From: Betaproteobacteria bacterium
GTDB lineage: Bacteria > Pseudomonadota > Gammaproteobacteria > Burkholderiales > SG8-39
Reading direction: 5' to 3'
Length of the DNA: 13,041 bases
Assembly: GCA_016867955.1 (NCBI GenBank)
Contig: VGIE01000020.1
Location: forward strand, 1 to 13,041
Shown here: one piece after another, positions 6,464-13,041 of the stretch
Position numbering within the stretch: the first letter of the stretch is position 1
How the letters are laid out: each line of letters starts with the position of its first letter
The notes under the pieces: generated by a model
What the model was told of the DNA's origin: nothing
The model's input: the letters and a program-made list of their open reading frames with translations, nothing else
Databases searched by the model: none
Made by a program: the position numbers and the translations under genes

Positions 6464-7384
6464 TCAGACGGCGCTCCCGGGGACAGGCCGAGCGCGCACA
6501 CGTGGCACACGAGGGAGCGACCAGTGCGCGCGCCCCCAGTCGAGGATCTCGCGCGGCGCAGCACGCGACAGCATTGTAGGCGGGGCCTGGCCGAGGAATT
6601 CCAGCGCGCTGACCATGGCACTGGCACAGCGACGCGGATCAAGGGGAGTGGCCAGCGTTTGCTTGGAGAGTTTTTCGCCGGCCGCGTTTAATGCCACCGG
6701 CAAATGCGCGTAGCGCGGCGTTGCGTATCCCAGCAGCCGCTGCAGATGGACCTGGCGGGGTGTCGAGTCAATGAGATCGGCACCGCGCACAACGTGCGTG
6801 ATTCCCTGCGCAGCGTCGTCCGCCACGACTGCGAGCTGATAGGCAAAGCAGCCGTCGGCGCGCAAGACGACGAAGTCGCCGACTTCCGTCGCGAGCTGCT
6901 GCCGTAGCCGCCCCTGCACGGCGTCGTCCATTTCGATGACGGCCTCCTCGACACGCACGCGCCAGGCGCGCACGCTGCGGCCCGCCGGAAGCCCGTGGCG
7001 GCAGGTGCCCGGGTAGACCGCCTCCTTGCCCTGCCGCAACCCGGGGGTGCTGGAGTCGGCAATCTCCCGGCGGCTGCAGGCACACGGAAACACGGCTCCA
7101 GCGTCTTTCAGACGCTGGAGCGCTGCGGCATACCACTCGTTGCGCCCGCTCTGCACCGCAATTTCACCATCCCACTCGAGGGCGCAGGCCTCGAGCGTTG
7201 CGCGGATGGATGCGACCGCGCCGGGTTCCTCGCGCGGCTGGTCGAGGTCTTCGATGCGCAACAGCCACGCGCCATTCTTAGCGCGCGCATCCAGCCAGCT
7301 TCCCATTGCCGCGACGAGGGAGCCGAAGTGCAGCGGGCCGGTGGGTGAAGGGGCGAAACGGCCGCGGTAAGCAATGCTGGACAT
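6464..7384 (-). CDS. gluQRS: Glutamyl-Q tRNA(Asp) synthetase (GluQ-RS)
   Basis: This enzyme activates glutamate with ATP and attaches it to the queuosine base at position 34 of tRNA-Asp; it is a truncated relative of glutamyl-tRNA synthetase. At 306 residues it has the catalytic domain but no anticodon-binding domain, as expected. Visible motifs are RFAPSPTGPLHFGS (the HIGH-like site HFGS at 19–22), the zinc site C101, C103, Y124 and C128 (CACSRRE...YPGTC), and KLSKQ at 238–242 in place of KMSKS. ATG 7384 is chosen because the protein then starts a few residues before RFAPSPTG, as in relatives; a TTG start 12 codons upstream is possible. No Shine-Dalgarno precedes the ATG, and a -10-like box sits immediately upstream. 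The gene is divergent from thioredoxin. In E. coli the homologue lies by dksA; that context is absent here. Confidence 0.95.
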   Translation of the reverse strand: MSSIAYRGRFAPSPTGPLHFGSLVAAMGSWLDARAKNGAWLLRIEDLDQPREEPGAVASIRATLEACALEWDGEIAVQSGRNEWYAAALQRLKDAGAVFPCACSRREIADSSTPGLRQGKEAVYPGTCRHGLPAGRSVRAWRVRVEEAVIEMDDAVQGRLRQQLATEVGDFVVLRADGCFAYQLAVVADDAAQGITHVVRGADLIDSTPRQVHLQRLLGYATPRYAHLPVALNAAGEKLSKQTLATPLDPRRCASAMVSALEFLGQAPPTMLSRAAPREILDWGRAHWSLPRVPRVRARPVPGSAV

Positions 7385-7390
7385 GGACGG

Positions 7391-7420
7391 TTTATATGCG
7401 AGAGCAGGATGCTGCGGCAA
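7391..7420 (-). promoter_or_regulatory. gluQRS: Possible promoter of gluQRS
   Basis: On the minus strand TTGCCG (7415–7420) and TATAAA (7391–7396) are separated by 18 bases. Six bases separate the -10-like box from the ATG, so transcription would start at or next to the start codon, giving a leaderless message. The -35 matches consensus at only 4 of 6 positions. Confidence 0.4.
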
Positions 7421-7464
7421 GCGTGGCCGCAGAGCGGGCGCACGGGAGTCGCGTCATGCCTGCC

Positions 7465-7473
7465 TGCTATACT
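7465..7473 (+). promoter_or_regulatory. Extended -10 promoter element upstream of thioredoxin
   Basis: TGC-TATACT is an extended -10 element (TGn followed by 5 of 6 matches to TATAAT). It lies about 28 bases before the thioredoxin ATG, so the leader would be about 20 bases and would include the GTGGAG ribosome binding site. No good -35 is visible, which is common for extended -10 promoters. Confidence 0.5.
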
Positions 7474-7501
7474 GAAACGCATTTCCCGAGTGGAGCCTGT
7501 G

Positions 7502-7879
7502 ATGGCGACCGTGATGCTGACCAAGGACAACTTCGAGAGTGTGGTGACCGGAAACGACATGGTCATCGTGGATTTCTGGGCGCCCTGGTGCGGGCCCTGC
7601 AGGGCATTCGCGCCTACCTTCGAGGCTTCGTCAGAAAAGCACTCCGATGTGGTGTTCGCCAAGGTCAATACCGAAGACCAGCCGGAACTTGCGGGCGCGT
7701 TCAACATCCGCTCCATTCCGACGCTGATGTTCTTCCGTGAGAAGGTCATCCTGTATGCGGAGGCGGGCGCGCTGCCGCCGCCGGGCCTCGAGCAGGTTAT
7801 CGCGCAGGCCAAGGCCGTCAACATGGTCGAAGTGCATCAGGAGATCGCGCAGCGCGGCGAGGGGCAGGCGCCGGCTTGA
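7502..7879 (+). CDS. Thioredoxin-family protein with CGPC active site
   Basis: This 125-residue cytoplasmic thiol-disulfide oxidoreductase has the classic WCGPC site (W29–C33), a buried Asp in VDFWAPW (D24) and the cis-proline loop SIPT (P73). It lacks a signal peptide. It is about 15 residues longer than E. coli thioredoxin 1, with a polar C-terminal tail (EVHQEIAQRGEGQAPA). The PGLEQVI helix is present, but it is preceded by LPPP rather than the usual small residues. ATG 7502 is chosen because it begins right at the first beta strand and has GGAG about 7–8 bases upstream; a GTG codon just before it is also in frame. It is divergent from gluQRS and followed 58 bases later by the DUF1499 gene. 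It may be a secondary thioredoxin rather than the main trxA, so no symbol is given. Confidence 0.92.
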   Translation: MATVMLTKDNFESVVTGNDMVIVDFWAPWCGPCRAFAPTFEASSEKHSDVVFAKVNTEDQPELAGAFNIRSIPTLMFFREKVILYAEAGALPPPGLEQVIAQAKAVNMVEVHQEIAQRGEGQAPA

Positions 7880-7937
7880 TCGCGCGCGCCGGCAGCATCG
7901 GACACGTGACTTCCCTGCAGCGGCGACGAACCCTCGC

Positions 7938-8453
7938 ATGGATACGCTCCCTGTGCCGACCTCAATTCGATTTGCCCGCGTCCTCCGATGGTTGCTGCAG
8001 GCCGCCGTCGCCGTCGGTGCCGTAGTTTTGGCAGGAGGCCAGATGGGGCTCTTCAGTGGATCACGACCGCAGACGCTCGGCATCACGTCCGGGAAGCTGT
8101 CGCCCTGCAAGCCGACGCCTAACTGCGTGTCCAGCCAGGCCGATGCGGCCGACGCGGAGCATTACATCGCGCCGCTGGCGATTTCCGGCGACCCGGCGGC
8201 AGCGTGGCGTGCGCTGCGCGAGTTGGTGCGTGGCATGGAGCGCACAGCCATTGTTCGCGACGAGCCGGGCTACCTGTACGTGGAATTCACTTCCCGGCTG
8301 ATGGGTTTCGTCGACGACACCGAGTTCGCGCTTGACCCTGCCGGGCTGATTCACGTGCGGTCCGCGTCCCGGCTCGGGCGCAAGGATTTCGGCGTCAATC
8401 GTGCCCGCATCGAGGCGATCAGGGCGGGAATGGGGACACCGGGCGGTCGCTGA
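7938..8453 (+). CDS. DUF1499 family protein with an N-terminal membrane anchor
   Basis: This 171-residue protein of unknown function carries the DUF1499 signature PNCVSSQ (about 62–68) followed by the conserved region ending in GFVDDTEFALD and VRSASRLGRKDFGVNRARIEAIR. The N-terminal 35 residues hold a single hydrophobic segment (about 17–34) ending AGGQMGLFSG, like relatives that begin with a membrane anchor followed by AGQ-G-L. In this form the domain would face the periplasm. The ATG at 7938 lacks a clear ribosome binding site. A second in-frame ATG at 8043 has AGGAGG ahead of it and would give a soluble 136-residue form starting MGLFSGSRPQ. The anchored form is preferred from family resemblance, but the start is not settled. 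Function is unknown. Confidence 0.82.
   Translation: MDTLPVPTSIRFARVLRWLLQAAVAVGAVVLAGGQMGLFSGSRPQTLGITSGKLSPCKPTPNCVSSQADAADAEHYIAPLAISGDPAAAWRALRELVRGMERTAIVRDEPGYLYVEFTSRLMGFVDDTEFALDPAGLIHVRSASRLGRKDFGVNRARIEAIRAGMGTPGGR
8033..8045 (+). promoter_or_regulatory. Internal AGGAGG ribosome binding site and alternative start of the DUF1499 gene
   Basis: AGGAGG (8033–8038) lies 4 bases before an in-frame ATG (8043), which is codon 36 of the long form. The sequence is a textbook Shine-Dalgarno, while the upstream ATG has none. It also encodes the LAGG of the membrane segment, so chance from codon choice is a real alternative. Confidence 0.4.
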
Positions 8454-8536
8454 TCGCCGACGTCCCGCTGTTCAACCCGCCTTGAGCAATTATCTGCGCG
8501 GGCGAAAACCGGGTATTCATGTGGAGTGATCCAGCA

Positions 8537-9112
8537 ATGCCAGTACGCATCCTCGCTCTTGCCGGCAGCGCACGACGCGATTCGCTCAACAAGAAGCTGG
8601 TGCAGGTGGCCGCGAAGGCGGTGACAGCCGAGGGAGCCGAGGTCACGCTGATCGATCTCAACGACTACCCGATGCCGCTTTATCACGGCGACCTGGAGGC
8701 GAAGGAAGGCGTGCCGGTTGATGCGCGCAGGCTGCGGCGACTGGTGGCCGATCATCAGGGCCTGCTGATCGCCTCGCCCGAGAACAATGCCTCGGTTGCA
8801 GCAGTGCTCAAGAACGCGCTGGACTGGGTGTCGCGACCCACCGATGGCCAGAATGGGCTCGCGCCCTATCACGGCAAGGTGGCGGCATTGCTGGCGGCCT
8901 CGCCGGGTGCCTATGGCGGATTGCGCGGTCTGGTGCACCTGCGCCAGATACTGCAGGCGCTGGGCGTGCTGGTGCTGACCGAACAGGTGGCGGTGGGACG
9001 GGCGCATGAATTGTTCAGTCGCGAAGGGGCGCTGACCGACGTCAAGCTGCAGGCGTCGGTGCTCGGACTGGTCCGGCGACTGGTCTCGGTGACCGCGCGG
9101 CTGGCGGCCTGA
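8537..9112 (+). CDS. NADPH-dependent FMN reductase (flavodoxin-like quinone/flavin reductase)
   Basis: This 191-residue enzyme belongs to the FMN_red family (ChrR/SsuE-like) with a flavodoxin fold. It would use NAD(P)H to reduce FMN or quinones. The FMN phosphate loop GSARRDSLN is at 10–18, the isoalloxazine-binding PENNAS at 81–86 followed by VLKNALDWVSR, and the SPGAYGGLRGL loop at 122–132. These are the three hallmark segments in the expected order, and the length is normal. ATG 8537 is chosen because it starts directly at the first strand (MPVRILALAG) and has GGAG about 10 bases upstream; ATG 8519 would add six residues. The stop is 4 bases before the antiporter ATG, so the two genes are almost certainly co-transcribed. 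This recalls KefF, the flavodoxin-like oxidoreductase that activates KefC, although KefF belongs to a different sequence family (Flavodoxin_2). Confidence 0.92.
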   Translation: MPVRILALAGSARRDSLNKKLVQVAAKAVTAEGAEVTLIDLNDYPMPLYHGDLEAKEGVPVDARRLRRLVADHQGLLIASPENNASVAAVLKNALDWVSRPTDGQNGLAPYHGKVAALLAASPGAYGGLRGLVHLRQILQALGVLVLTEQVAVGRAHELFSREGALTDVKLQASVLGLVRRLVSVTARLAA

Positions 9113-9116
9113 TCGC

Positions 9117-10916
9117 ATGCATCTGCTCGAGCAGGCGGCGGTGCTGCTGGTGCCGCTGTTCCAGCGCCTGAAACTCGGCGCCGTGCTCGGCTATCTCGCC
9201 GCCGGCATGCTGATCGGTCCCTGGGGCCTGGGGCTCGCCGGGGAAGTCGTCGCGACCATGGAACTAGCCGAGTTCGGCGTCGTGCTGCTGCTGTTCCTGG
9301 TCGGGCTCGAACTGGAGCCGCGCCGGCTCTGGGTGCTGCGGCGACCCGTGTTCGGGCTGGGCGGGGTGCAGGTGGTTGCCAGCGGGCTTCTGCTGGGCGG
9401 GTTGACGATGGCCCTGGGGCTGGGCTGGCAGGCGGCGCTGGTGGTTGGCATCGGACTGGCAATGTCTTCCACGGCGATGGTGCTGTCGTCGCTGTCCGAG
9501 CGCCGCCAGCTTGCGGCGCGACGCGGCCGCGAGGCGTTTGCGGTCCTGCTGTTTCAGGACCTGTCGGTCATTCCGATGCTCGCGCTGCTGCCGCTGCTGG
9601 TGACGGTTGCCGCCGTAGTGCCCCTTGCAGCGCCCGGGATGGAAGGCGGTTGGCTTGCCGCCGTCAAGGGACTGGCGGCGATCGCCGTGGTCATTGCCGC
9701 AAGCCGGGTGGTGGTGCGACCGGCGCTCAAGGCCATCGCCGCCTACGGCGGGCGCGAGGTGTTCACCGCCGCCGCGCTGTTGCTGGTGGTTGGTGCGGCG
9801 CTGCTGATGGCCTCCATCGGCCTGTCGATGTCGCTGGGTGCGTTCCTGGCAGGCGTGCTGCTCGCGGACTCCGAGTTCCGCCACGAGCTCGAGGCCGACA
9901 TCGAGCCGTTCAAGGGCCTGCTGCTCGGCCTGTTCTTCATCGCGGTCGGCATGAGTGCGAACCTGGGTGTGTTCGCGAAGCAGCCCGGGCTGGTTCTGGG
10001 CCTGGCGGTGGCCCTCATGCTGCTGAAGTTCGCGCTGGTCTTCGGCATCGTACGACTGGCGCGGACGCCAGCCGACAGCGCCATGCGCCTGGCCATCGCG
10101 CTGGCACAGGGCGGGGAGTTCGCCTTCGTGCTGTTTTCGGCGGCGGGTGGCCAGGGCGTGCTGGCGCCGCAGACGGTGCAGCTCCTGGTGCTGGTGGTGA
10201 CGGTGTCCATGCTGCTGGCACCACTGTGTTGTGCGCTGCAGGACCGCGTGATCGATCCGTGGCTGGCGCGACGCGCGGCGCCGGAGTTCGATGCCATCGA
10301 TTCAGCCGCCAATCCGGTGATCATTGCCGGCTACGGCCGCGTGGGCCAGATCGTGTCGCGGCTGCTGCGCATGAACGGCATTGCCTTCACGGCCCTGGAG
10401 GCGAGCTACCAGCAGGTGGACTTCGTGCGACGCTTCGGGGCGAGGGTGTATTACGGCGATGCCTCGCGCCTCGAATTGCTCGAGGCGGCCAAGGCTGGCG
10501 AGGCGAAACTGTTCGTGCTGCCCATCGACGACGTGGAGGCCTCGGTGAGGACGGACGAGGTGGTGCGCCGGCACTTCCCGGCACTGCCCATCGTCGCGCG
10601 GGCGCGCAATCGCGTGCATTACTTCAGGTTGCGCGACCTCGGGGTGCGCAGCATCTTCCGCGAGACCTTCCCAGCCAGCCTGGACATGGGACGGCTCGCG
10701 CTGCTGCGCCTGGGCGTGGGGTCTGGCGCAACCGAACGCGCCGTGGCGTTCTTCCGCCGGCATGACGAAGAGCAGCTGGAAGCGCAGTACGCGGTACATC
10801 ACGACGAGGCGCAGCTGATCCAGATATCGCAGGAGGCCGCCGAGCAGCTGCGCGAGCTCTTCGAGACCGACATGCGCGGCGGGTCGTCTCCACCCGATAC
10901 GCCGGCACAGCGCTGA
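9117..10916 (+). CDS. KefB/KefC-type monovalent cation:proton antiporter (CPA2) with RCK/TrkA-N domain
   Basis: This 599-residue inner-membrane protein has an N-terminal Na+/H+-exchanger domain (about 1–375, multiple spans) and a C-terminal cytosolic RCK domain with the nucleotide-binding loop GYGRVGQ at 405–411. KefC exports K+ in exchange for protons and is held closed by glutathione. The regulatory loop of E. coli KefC, ALESDIEPFKG, is matched by ELEADIEPFKG (257–267). The Arg of YGDASR (R451) aligns with the KefC Arg that contacts glutathione (from memory, R416). VLGYLAAG and GPWGLGL in the first helices are typical. Helix 1 looks about eight residues shorter than in E. coli KefC. The C-terminus is a short polar tail. 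It is translated right behind the FMN reductase. A role in K+ efflux and cytoplasmic acidification during electrophile stress is likely but inferred. Confidence 0.93.
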   Translation: MHLLEQAAVLLVPLFQRLKLGAVLGYLAAGMLIGPWGLGLAGEVVATMELAEFGVVLLLFLVGLELEPRRLWVLRRPVFGLGGVQVVASGLLLGGLTMALGLGWQAALVVGIGLAMSSTAMVLSSLSERRQLAARRGREAFAVLLFQDLSVIPMLALLPLLVTVAAVVPLAAPGMEGGWLAAVKGLAAIAVVIAASRVVVRPALKAIAAYGGREVFTAAALLLVVGAALLMASIGLSMSLGAFLAGVLLADSEFRHELEADIEPFKGLLLGLFFIAVGMSANLGVFAKQPGLVLGLAVALMLLKFALVFGIVRLARTPADSAMRLAIALAQGGEFAFVLFSAAGGQGVLAPQTVQLLVLVVTVSMLLAPLCCALQDRVIDPWLARRAAPEFDAIDSAANPVIIAGYGRVGQIVSRLLRMNGIAFTALEASYQQVDFVRRFGARVYYGDASRLELLEAAKAGEAKLFVLPIDDVEASVRTDEVVRRHFPALPIVARARNRVHYFRLRDLGVRSIFRETFPASLDMGRLALLRLGVGSGATERAVAFFRRHDEEQLEAQYAVHHDEAQLIQISQEAAEQLRELFETDMRGGSSPPDTPAQR

Positions 10917-11104
10917 GCCGGCGGCGCAGCGCCAAGCGGCAATTGTATGGTTTTAAATTCAAAGCCCCGCTCTGGATGTATGTCGGTAGGCAGTTCCTAT
11001 ATCGGTAACGGTATAATTCCCGCGGCGTGGCGGGTGCGCGCGCGGATTCGGCAGGCACGCGCCGGCGTACGGATCACGCAGCGGGGTGCCGGTACAATGC
11101 CGGC
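10917..11104 (+). promoter_or_regulatory. Intergenic region with the purN operon promoter(s)
   Basis: A perfect TATAAT occurs at 11012–11017, with only a weak -35 candidate (TAGGCA, 19 bases upstream); it would give a leader of about 80 bases. A second -10-like TACAAT (11093–11098) ends 6 bases before the purN ATG and would give a leaderless transcript. No Shine-Dalgarno precedes the ATG. The first 60 bases after the antiporter stop hold small GC-rich inverted repeats but no T-tailed hairpin, so some read-through from upstream is possible. Confidence 0.45.
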
Positions 11105-11782
11105 ATGAAATCACTGGTCATCCTCATCTCTGGGCGCGGCAGCAACATGCGTGCGATCGTCGAGGCCGCGGCCGCTGAAAGATGGCCGTCGCGCGTGGCT
11201 GCGGTCATTTCCAGCCTTCCGGGCGCCGCAGGCCTGGCGTGGGCGCGGGAACGCGGCATTGCCGCGGAGGGCATCGATCATCGGGCATATGCCTCCCGGG
11301 AGCAGTTCGATGCGGCGCTCGCGGAATGCATCGATCGCCATGCGCCCGATGCCATTGCGCTGGCAGGTTTCATGCGCATCCTGACGCCGGCTTTTGTCGC
11401 GCATTATGAGGGGCGGCTGCTCAACATCCATCCGTCGCTGCTGCCGGCGTTTCCTGGGCTGCACACGCATCGGCTGGCCCTGGAGCACGGCATCAAGATA
11501 CACGGGTGCACCGTCCATTTCGTCACGCTAAGGCTGGATCACGGGCCCATCGTCGCCCAGGCCGCGGTGCCGGTGTTGCCCGGCGACAACGAGGATGCCC
11601 TCGCTGCCCGGGTGCTGGAGCAGGAGCACCGCATTTACCCGCGCGCGCTGCGCTGGCTCCTCGAGGGGCGTCTTGTCGTCGAAAAGGGCGTGGTGCGCGT
11701 TACTGGTGAGGATGCCGACGAAAGCGGCTCCGGCATGCACGTGTTCACGCAATCCAATCTCAGCGCGAGCGGTCCGCCATGA
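11105..11782 (+). CDS. purN: Phosphoribosylglycinamide formyltransferase (GAR transformylase)
   Basis: PurN transfers the formyl group of 10-formyltetrahydrofolate to GAR, the third step of purine synthesis, in the cytoplasm. The protein is 225 residues, slightly longer than the E. coli enzyme (212). The phosphate-binding loop GRGSN is at 10–14. The catalytic triad is N107 and H109 (NIHPSLLP) plus D145 (LDHGPIVAQ), matching E. coli N106, H108 and D144. The folate-site segment AGFMRIL is at 87–93. The segment usually reading VISN reads VISS here (35–38). The C-terminal 25 residues, beyond the usual fold, are polar and may be dispensable. Its stop overlaps the next start as ATGA, so it heads a purN–DUF3108–rsmB operon. 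Confidence 0.97.
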   Translation: MKSLVILISGRGSNMRAIVEAAAAERWPSRVAAVISSLPGAAGLAWARERGIAAEGIDHRAYASREQFDAALAECIDRHAPDAIALAGFMRILTPAFVAHYEGRLLNIHPSLLPAFPGLHTHRLALEHGIKIHGCTVHFVTLRLDHGPIVAQAAVPVLPGDNEDALAARVLEQEHRIYPRALRWLLEGRLVVEKGVVRVTGEDADESGSGMHVFTQSNLSASGPP

Positions 11783-12501
11783 AATTGCCGGCCAAGACAC
11801 CCTGGTTCTTCACTATGTCGATTGCCCTGTTCTGCAGCGGTACTGTCCTCGCCGCGCCGCCGCAACGCGTGACCGTGGAGTACGACATGAGCCATAACGG
11901 CACCGCAATGGCGCAGGTCGTGGAGACCATGCAGCACGACGGCAAGCGCTACGTGCTGGAATCGGAGGTAAAGGGCAAGGGACTGTTTGCACTCGCCCGA
12001 TCGGGATCTGCCAAGCGCAGCAGCGTCGGCGAAGTGACGCCCAGCGGGCTGCGCCCAAACGAGTTCCGCGACCGGCGCGGCGACCGTCCGGAGAACGTGG
12101 CGCGCTTCAATTGGGCCAAGGGCAGCCTGTCGCAGGGCGAGGCGGGTCGCACCGATGCGCAGCCCATGCCTGCCCTCGAACAGGGGGCGAGCCTGTCCGA
12201 CCGGTTGAGTTTTCTCTGGAGCTTTGCCTTCAGTCCGCCCCAGGGCAAGGAGGTCCGTGCCCTGCTCAGCGATGGCAGGGGGCTCAGCACCTTTCGCTAC
12301 GCCATTGCCGGAAACGAAGTGCTGAAGACCCCGGCCGGGGACATCGATACCGTCAAGCTGGTAAAGCAGCGCGATGCAGGCGATGATCGCGGGACGGAAA
12401 TCTGGCTGGCTTCCCGGCGCGGCTTCATTCCCGTGCGCATCCTGGTGATCGAAAAGGACGGCACGCGCATCGATCAGATGGTCACACGGATGGGCTCGTG
12501 A
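11779..12501 (+). CDS. DUF3108 exported protein
   Basis: This 240-residue protein of unknown function has an N-terminal signal peptide (a basic start with lysines at 2 and 6, hydrophobic core about 9–22, likely cleavage after VLA at about residue 25), so the mature part should be periplasmic. The DUF3108 pattern is visible: VTVEYDMSHNG, an EVKGKGLFALARSG strand pair, the SLSDRLSFLWSFAF segment and a final IWLASRRGFIPVRILVIEKDG. The family is predicted to be beta-rich. A Cys at 19 lies inside the hydrophobic core without a proper lipobox, so it is not called a lipoprotein. It overlaps purN (ATGA) and rsmB (GTGA), suggesting coupled translation. The same gene trio is common in betaproteobacteria from general knowledge, but no functional link to purines or rRNA is established. 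Confidence 0.9.
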   Translation: MKLPAKTPWFFTMSIALFCSGTVLAAPPQRVTVEYDMSHNGTAMAQVVETMQHDGKRYVLESEVKGKGLFALARSGSAKRSSVGEVTPSGLRPNEFRDRRGDRPENVARFNWAKGSLSQGEAGRTDAQPMPALEQGASLSDRLSFLWSFAFSPPQGKEVRALLSDGRGLSTFRYAIAGNEVLKTPAGDIDTVKLVKQRDAGDDRGTEIWLASRRGFIPVRILVIEKDGTRIDQMVTRMGS

Positions 12502-13041
12502 AGGCGGCAGTGCGGCCGGGGGCGGAAGCGCCGGTGAAGGCGCCGCGCCACTCGATGGCGCTGCTGGCGCTGTGCGAAGAGGCTCTCGCCGAAGTGACGG
12601 CTTTCGAGCGCCCGGCCGACGTAGTGCTGTCGGCATTTTTCCGCGGGCACCGCGAAGCCGGGCCCAATGACCGCGCGCTGATTGCCGAGACGGTCTACGC
12701 GGCGGTGCGGCGCCTGCGTCTGTTGCAGGCGGTGGCGCCCAAGGCAAGCGCCCGGCAGACCGTGCTGGCGGTCTGGTCAAGCCTGATGGGCACCAATTTG
12801 CGCGAGCTCGAGCCGCTGCTTCGCCGAGGAGACCGCGAATGGCTGGCGGGCGTCAAGAGCGCCGTGCATGCGGCGCAACCGTTCGGGGTGCAGTGCGATC
12901 TGCCGGACTGGGTCATCGATGCGCTGCGCCTGCAATTTGACGATGCGACGCTGCTCATGCACGCGCGCGCGTTCCTGGACCCGGCGCCGCTCGACTTGCG
13001 CGTCAACCTGCTGAAGAGCCCGCGCGAAGCGGTTCTGCAAC
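12498..13041 (+). CDS. rsmB: 16S rRNA (cytosine-967-C5)-methyltransferase RsmB, 3' part missing
   Basis: RsmB methylates C967 of 16S rRNA using S-adenosylmethionine. Only the first 181 codons are in the window. They cover the NusB-like RNA-binding domain (about 17–150), with the typical ADVVLSAFFRGHREAGPNDRALIAE-type segment (about 40–64) and CDLPDWVIDALRLQF. They continue into the start of the methyltransferase region at APLDLRVNLLKSPREAVL. The catalytic cysteines and the SAM site lie beyond the right edge and cannot be checked. The start is GTG at 12498, overlapping the DUF3108 stop as GTGA; no other start gives the coupled arrangement. The family is normally about 430 residues. Confidence 0.9.
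   Translation, partial: MKAAVRPGAEAPVKAPRHSMALLALCEEALAEVTAFERPADVVLSAFFRGHREAGPNDRALIAETVYAAVRRLRLLQAVAPKASARQTVLAVWSSLMGTNLRELEPLLRRGDREWLAGVKSAVHAAQPFGVQCDLPDWVIDALRLQFDDATLLMHARAFLDPAPLDLRVNLLKSPREAVLQ

Noticed and set aside
6420..6480. GC-rich palindrome near the convergent ends of the EamA transporter and gluQRS as a shared terminator
   Set aside because: CCGCCGCGGCGG has no loop and no T run on either strand, and lies inside the coding end of the transporter.
9650..10765. 371-codon open frame overlapping the antiporter in another plus-strand frame
   Set aside because: Its composition is Gly/Arg/Ala-rich without membrane segments or motifs, while the other frame encodes a full Kef-type protein.
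11779..11860. Lipoprotein signal in the DUF3108 protein because of Cys19
   Set aside because: The residues before the Cys (ALF) do not fit a lipobox, and a normal signal peptidase I site follows a few residues later.
11635..12780. 381-codon open frame on the minus strand opposite purN, DUF3108 and rsmB
   Set aside because: It crosses three well-supported genes, is low-complexity Arg/Pro/Ala-rich, and has no motif or ribosome binding site of its own.

Overview
The window looks like a stretch of a high-GC betaproteobacterial chromosome. This is inferred from protein content and gene order, since there is no rRNA or other marker to place it: a PhaP-type phasin with a lysine tail, a purN–DUF3108–rsmB cluster joined by overlapping stop and start codons, GluQ-RS, an EI24 protein followed by a CinA-N-like protein, and a DUF1499 protein. 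Coding is dense. Codon use looks uniform by eye, and I see no mobile element, CRISPR array, tRNA or rRNA.

Left block (1–2527, minus strand): a three-gene molybdenum hydroxylase operon in the order FAD subunit, [2Fe-2S] subunit, molybdopterin subunit. The genes are linked by an ATGA overlap and a 2-base gap. The large subunit runs off the left edge. Its active-site loop reads AYRGPW rather than the Cys-containing loop of true CO dehydrogenase, so the substrate is unknown.

Second block (2811–4349, plus strand): an EI24/CysZ-like membrane protein followed by a stand-alone CinA-N/MoaB-type domain protein, probably one transcript. Third block (about 4432–5318, minus strand): a phasin gene with a rho-independent terminator and a well-formed sigma70 promoter. 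That promoter is flanked by two near-identical dyads of the form TTGC-N3-GCAA, which I read as candidate PhaR operators. This is the best regulatory signal in the window. An AT-rich gap then separates the phasin from a divergent EamA-family transporter (5528–6448), which converges on gluQRS (6464–7384, minus strand).

Right block (7502–13041, plus strand): thioredoxin; a DUF1499 protein with two plausible starts; an NADPH-dependent FMN reductase 4 bases upstream of a KefB/KefC-type cation:proton antiporter with an RCK domain, an arrangement that mirrors kefF–kefC; and then purN, a DUF3108 exported protein and rsmB (cut by the right edge), which overlap as ATGA and GTGA.

I do not see a clearly new multi-gene system. 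The items most worth a second look are the paired operators around the phasin promoter, the FMN reductase–antiporter pair, the unusual active-site loop of the Mo hydroxylase, and three SD-less starts placed where leaderless transcripts would begin.
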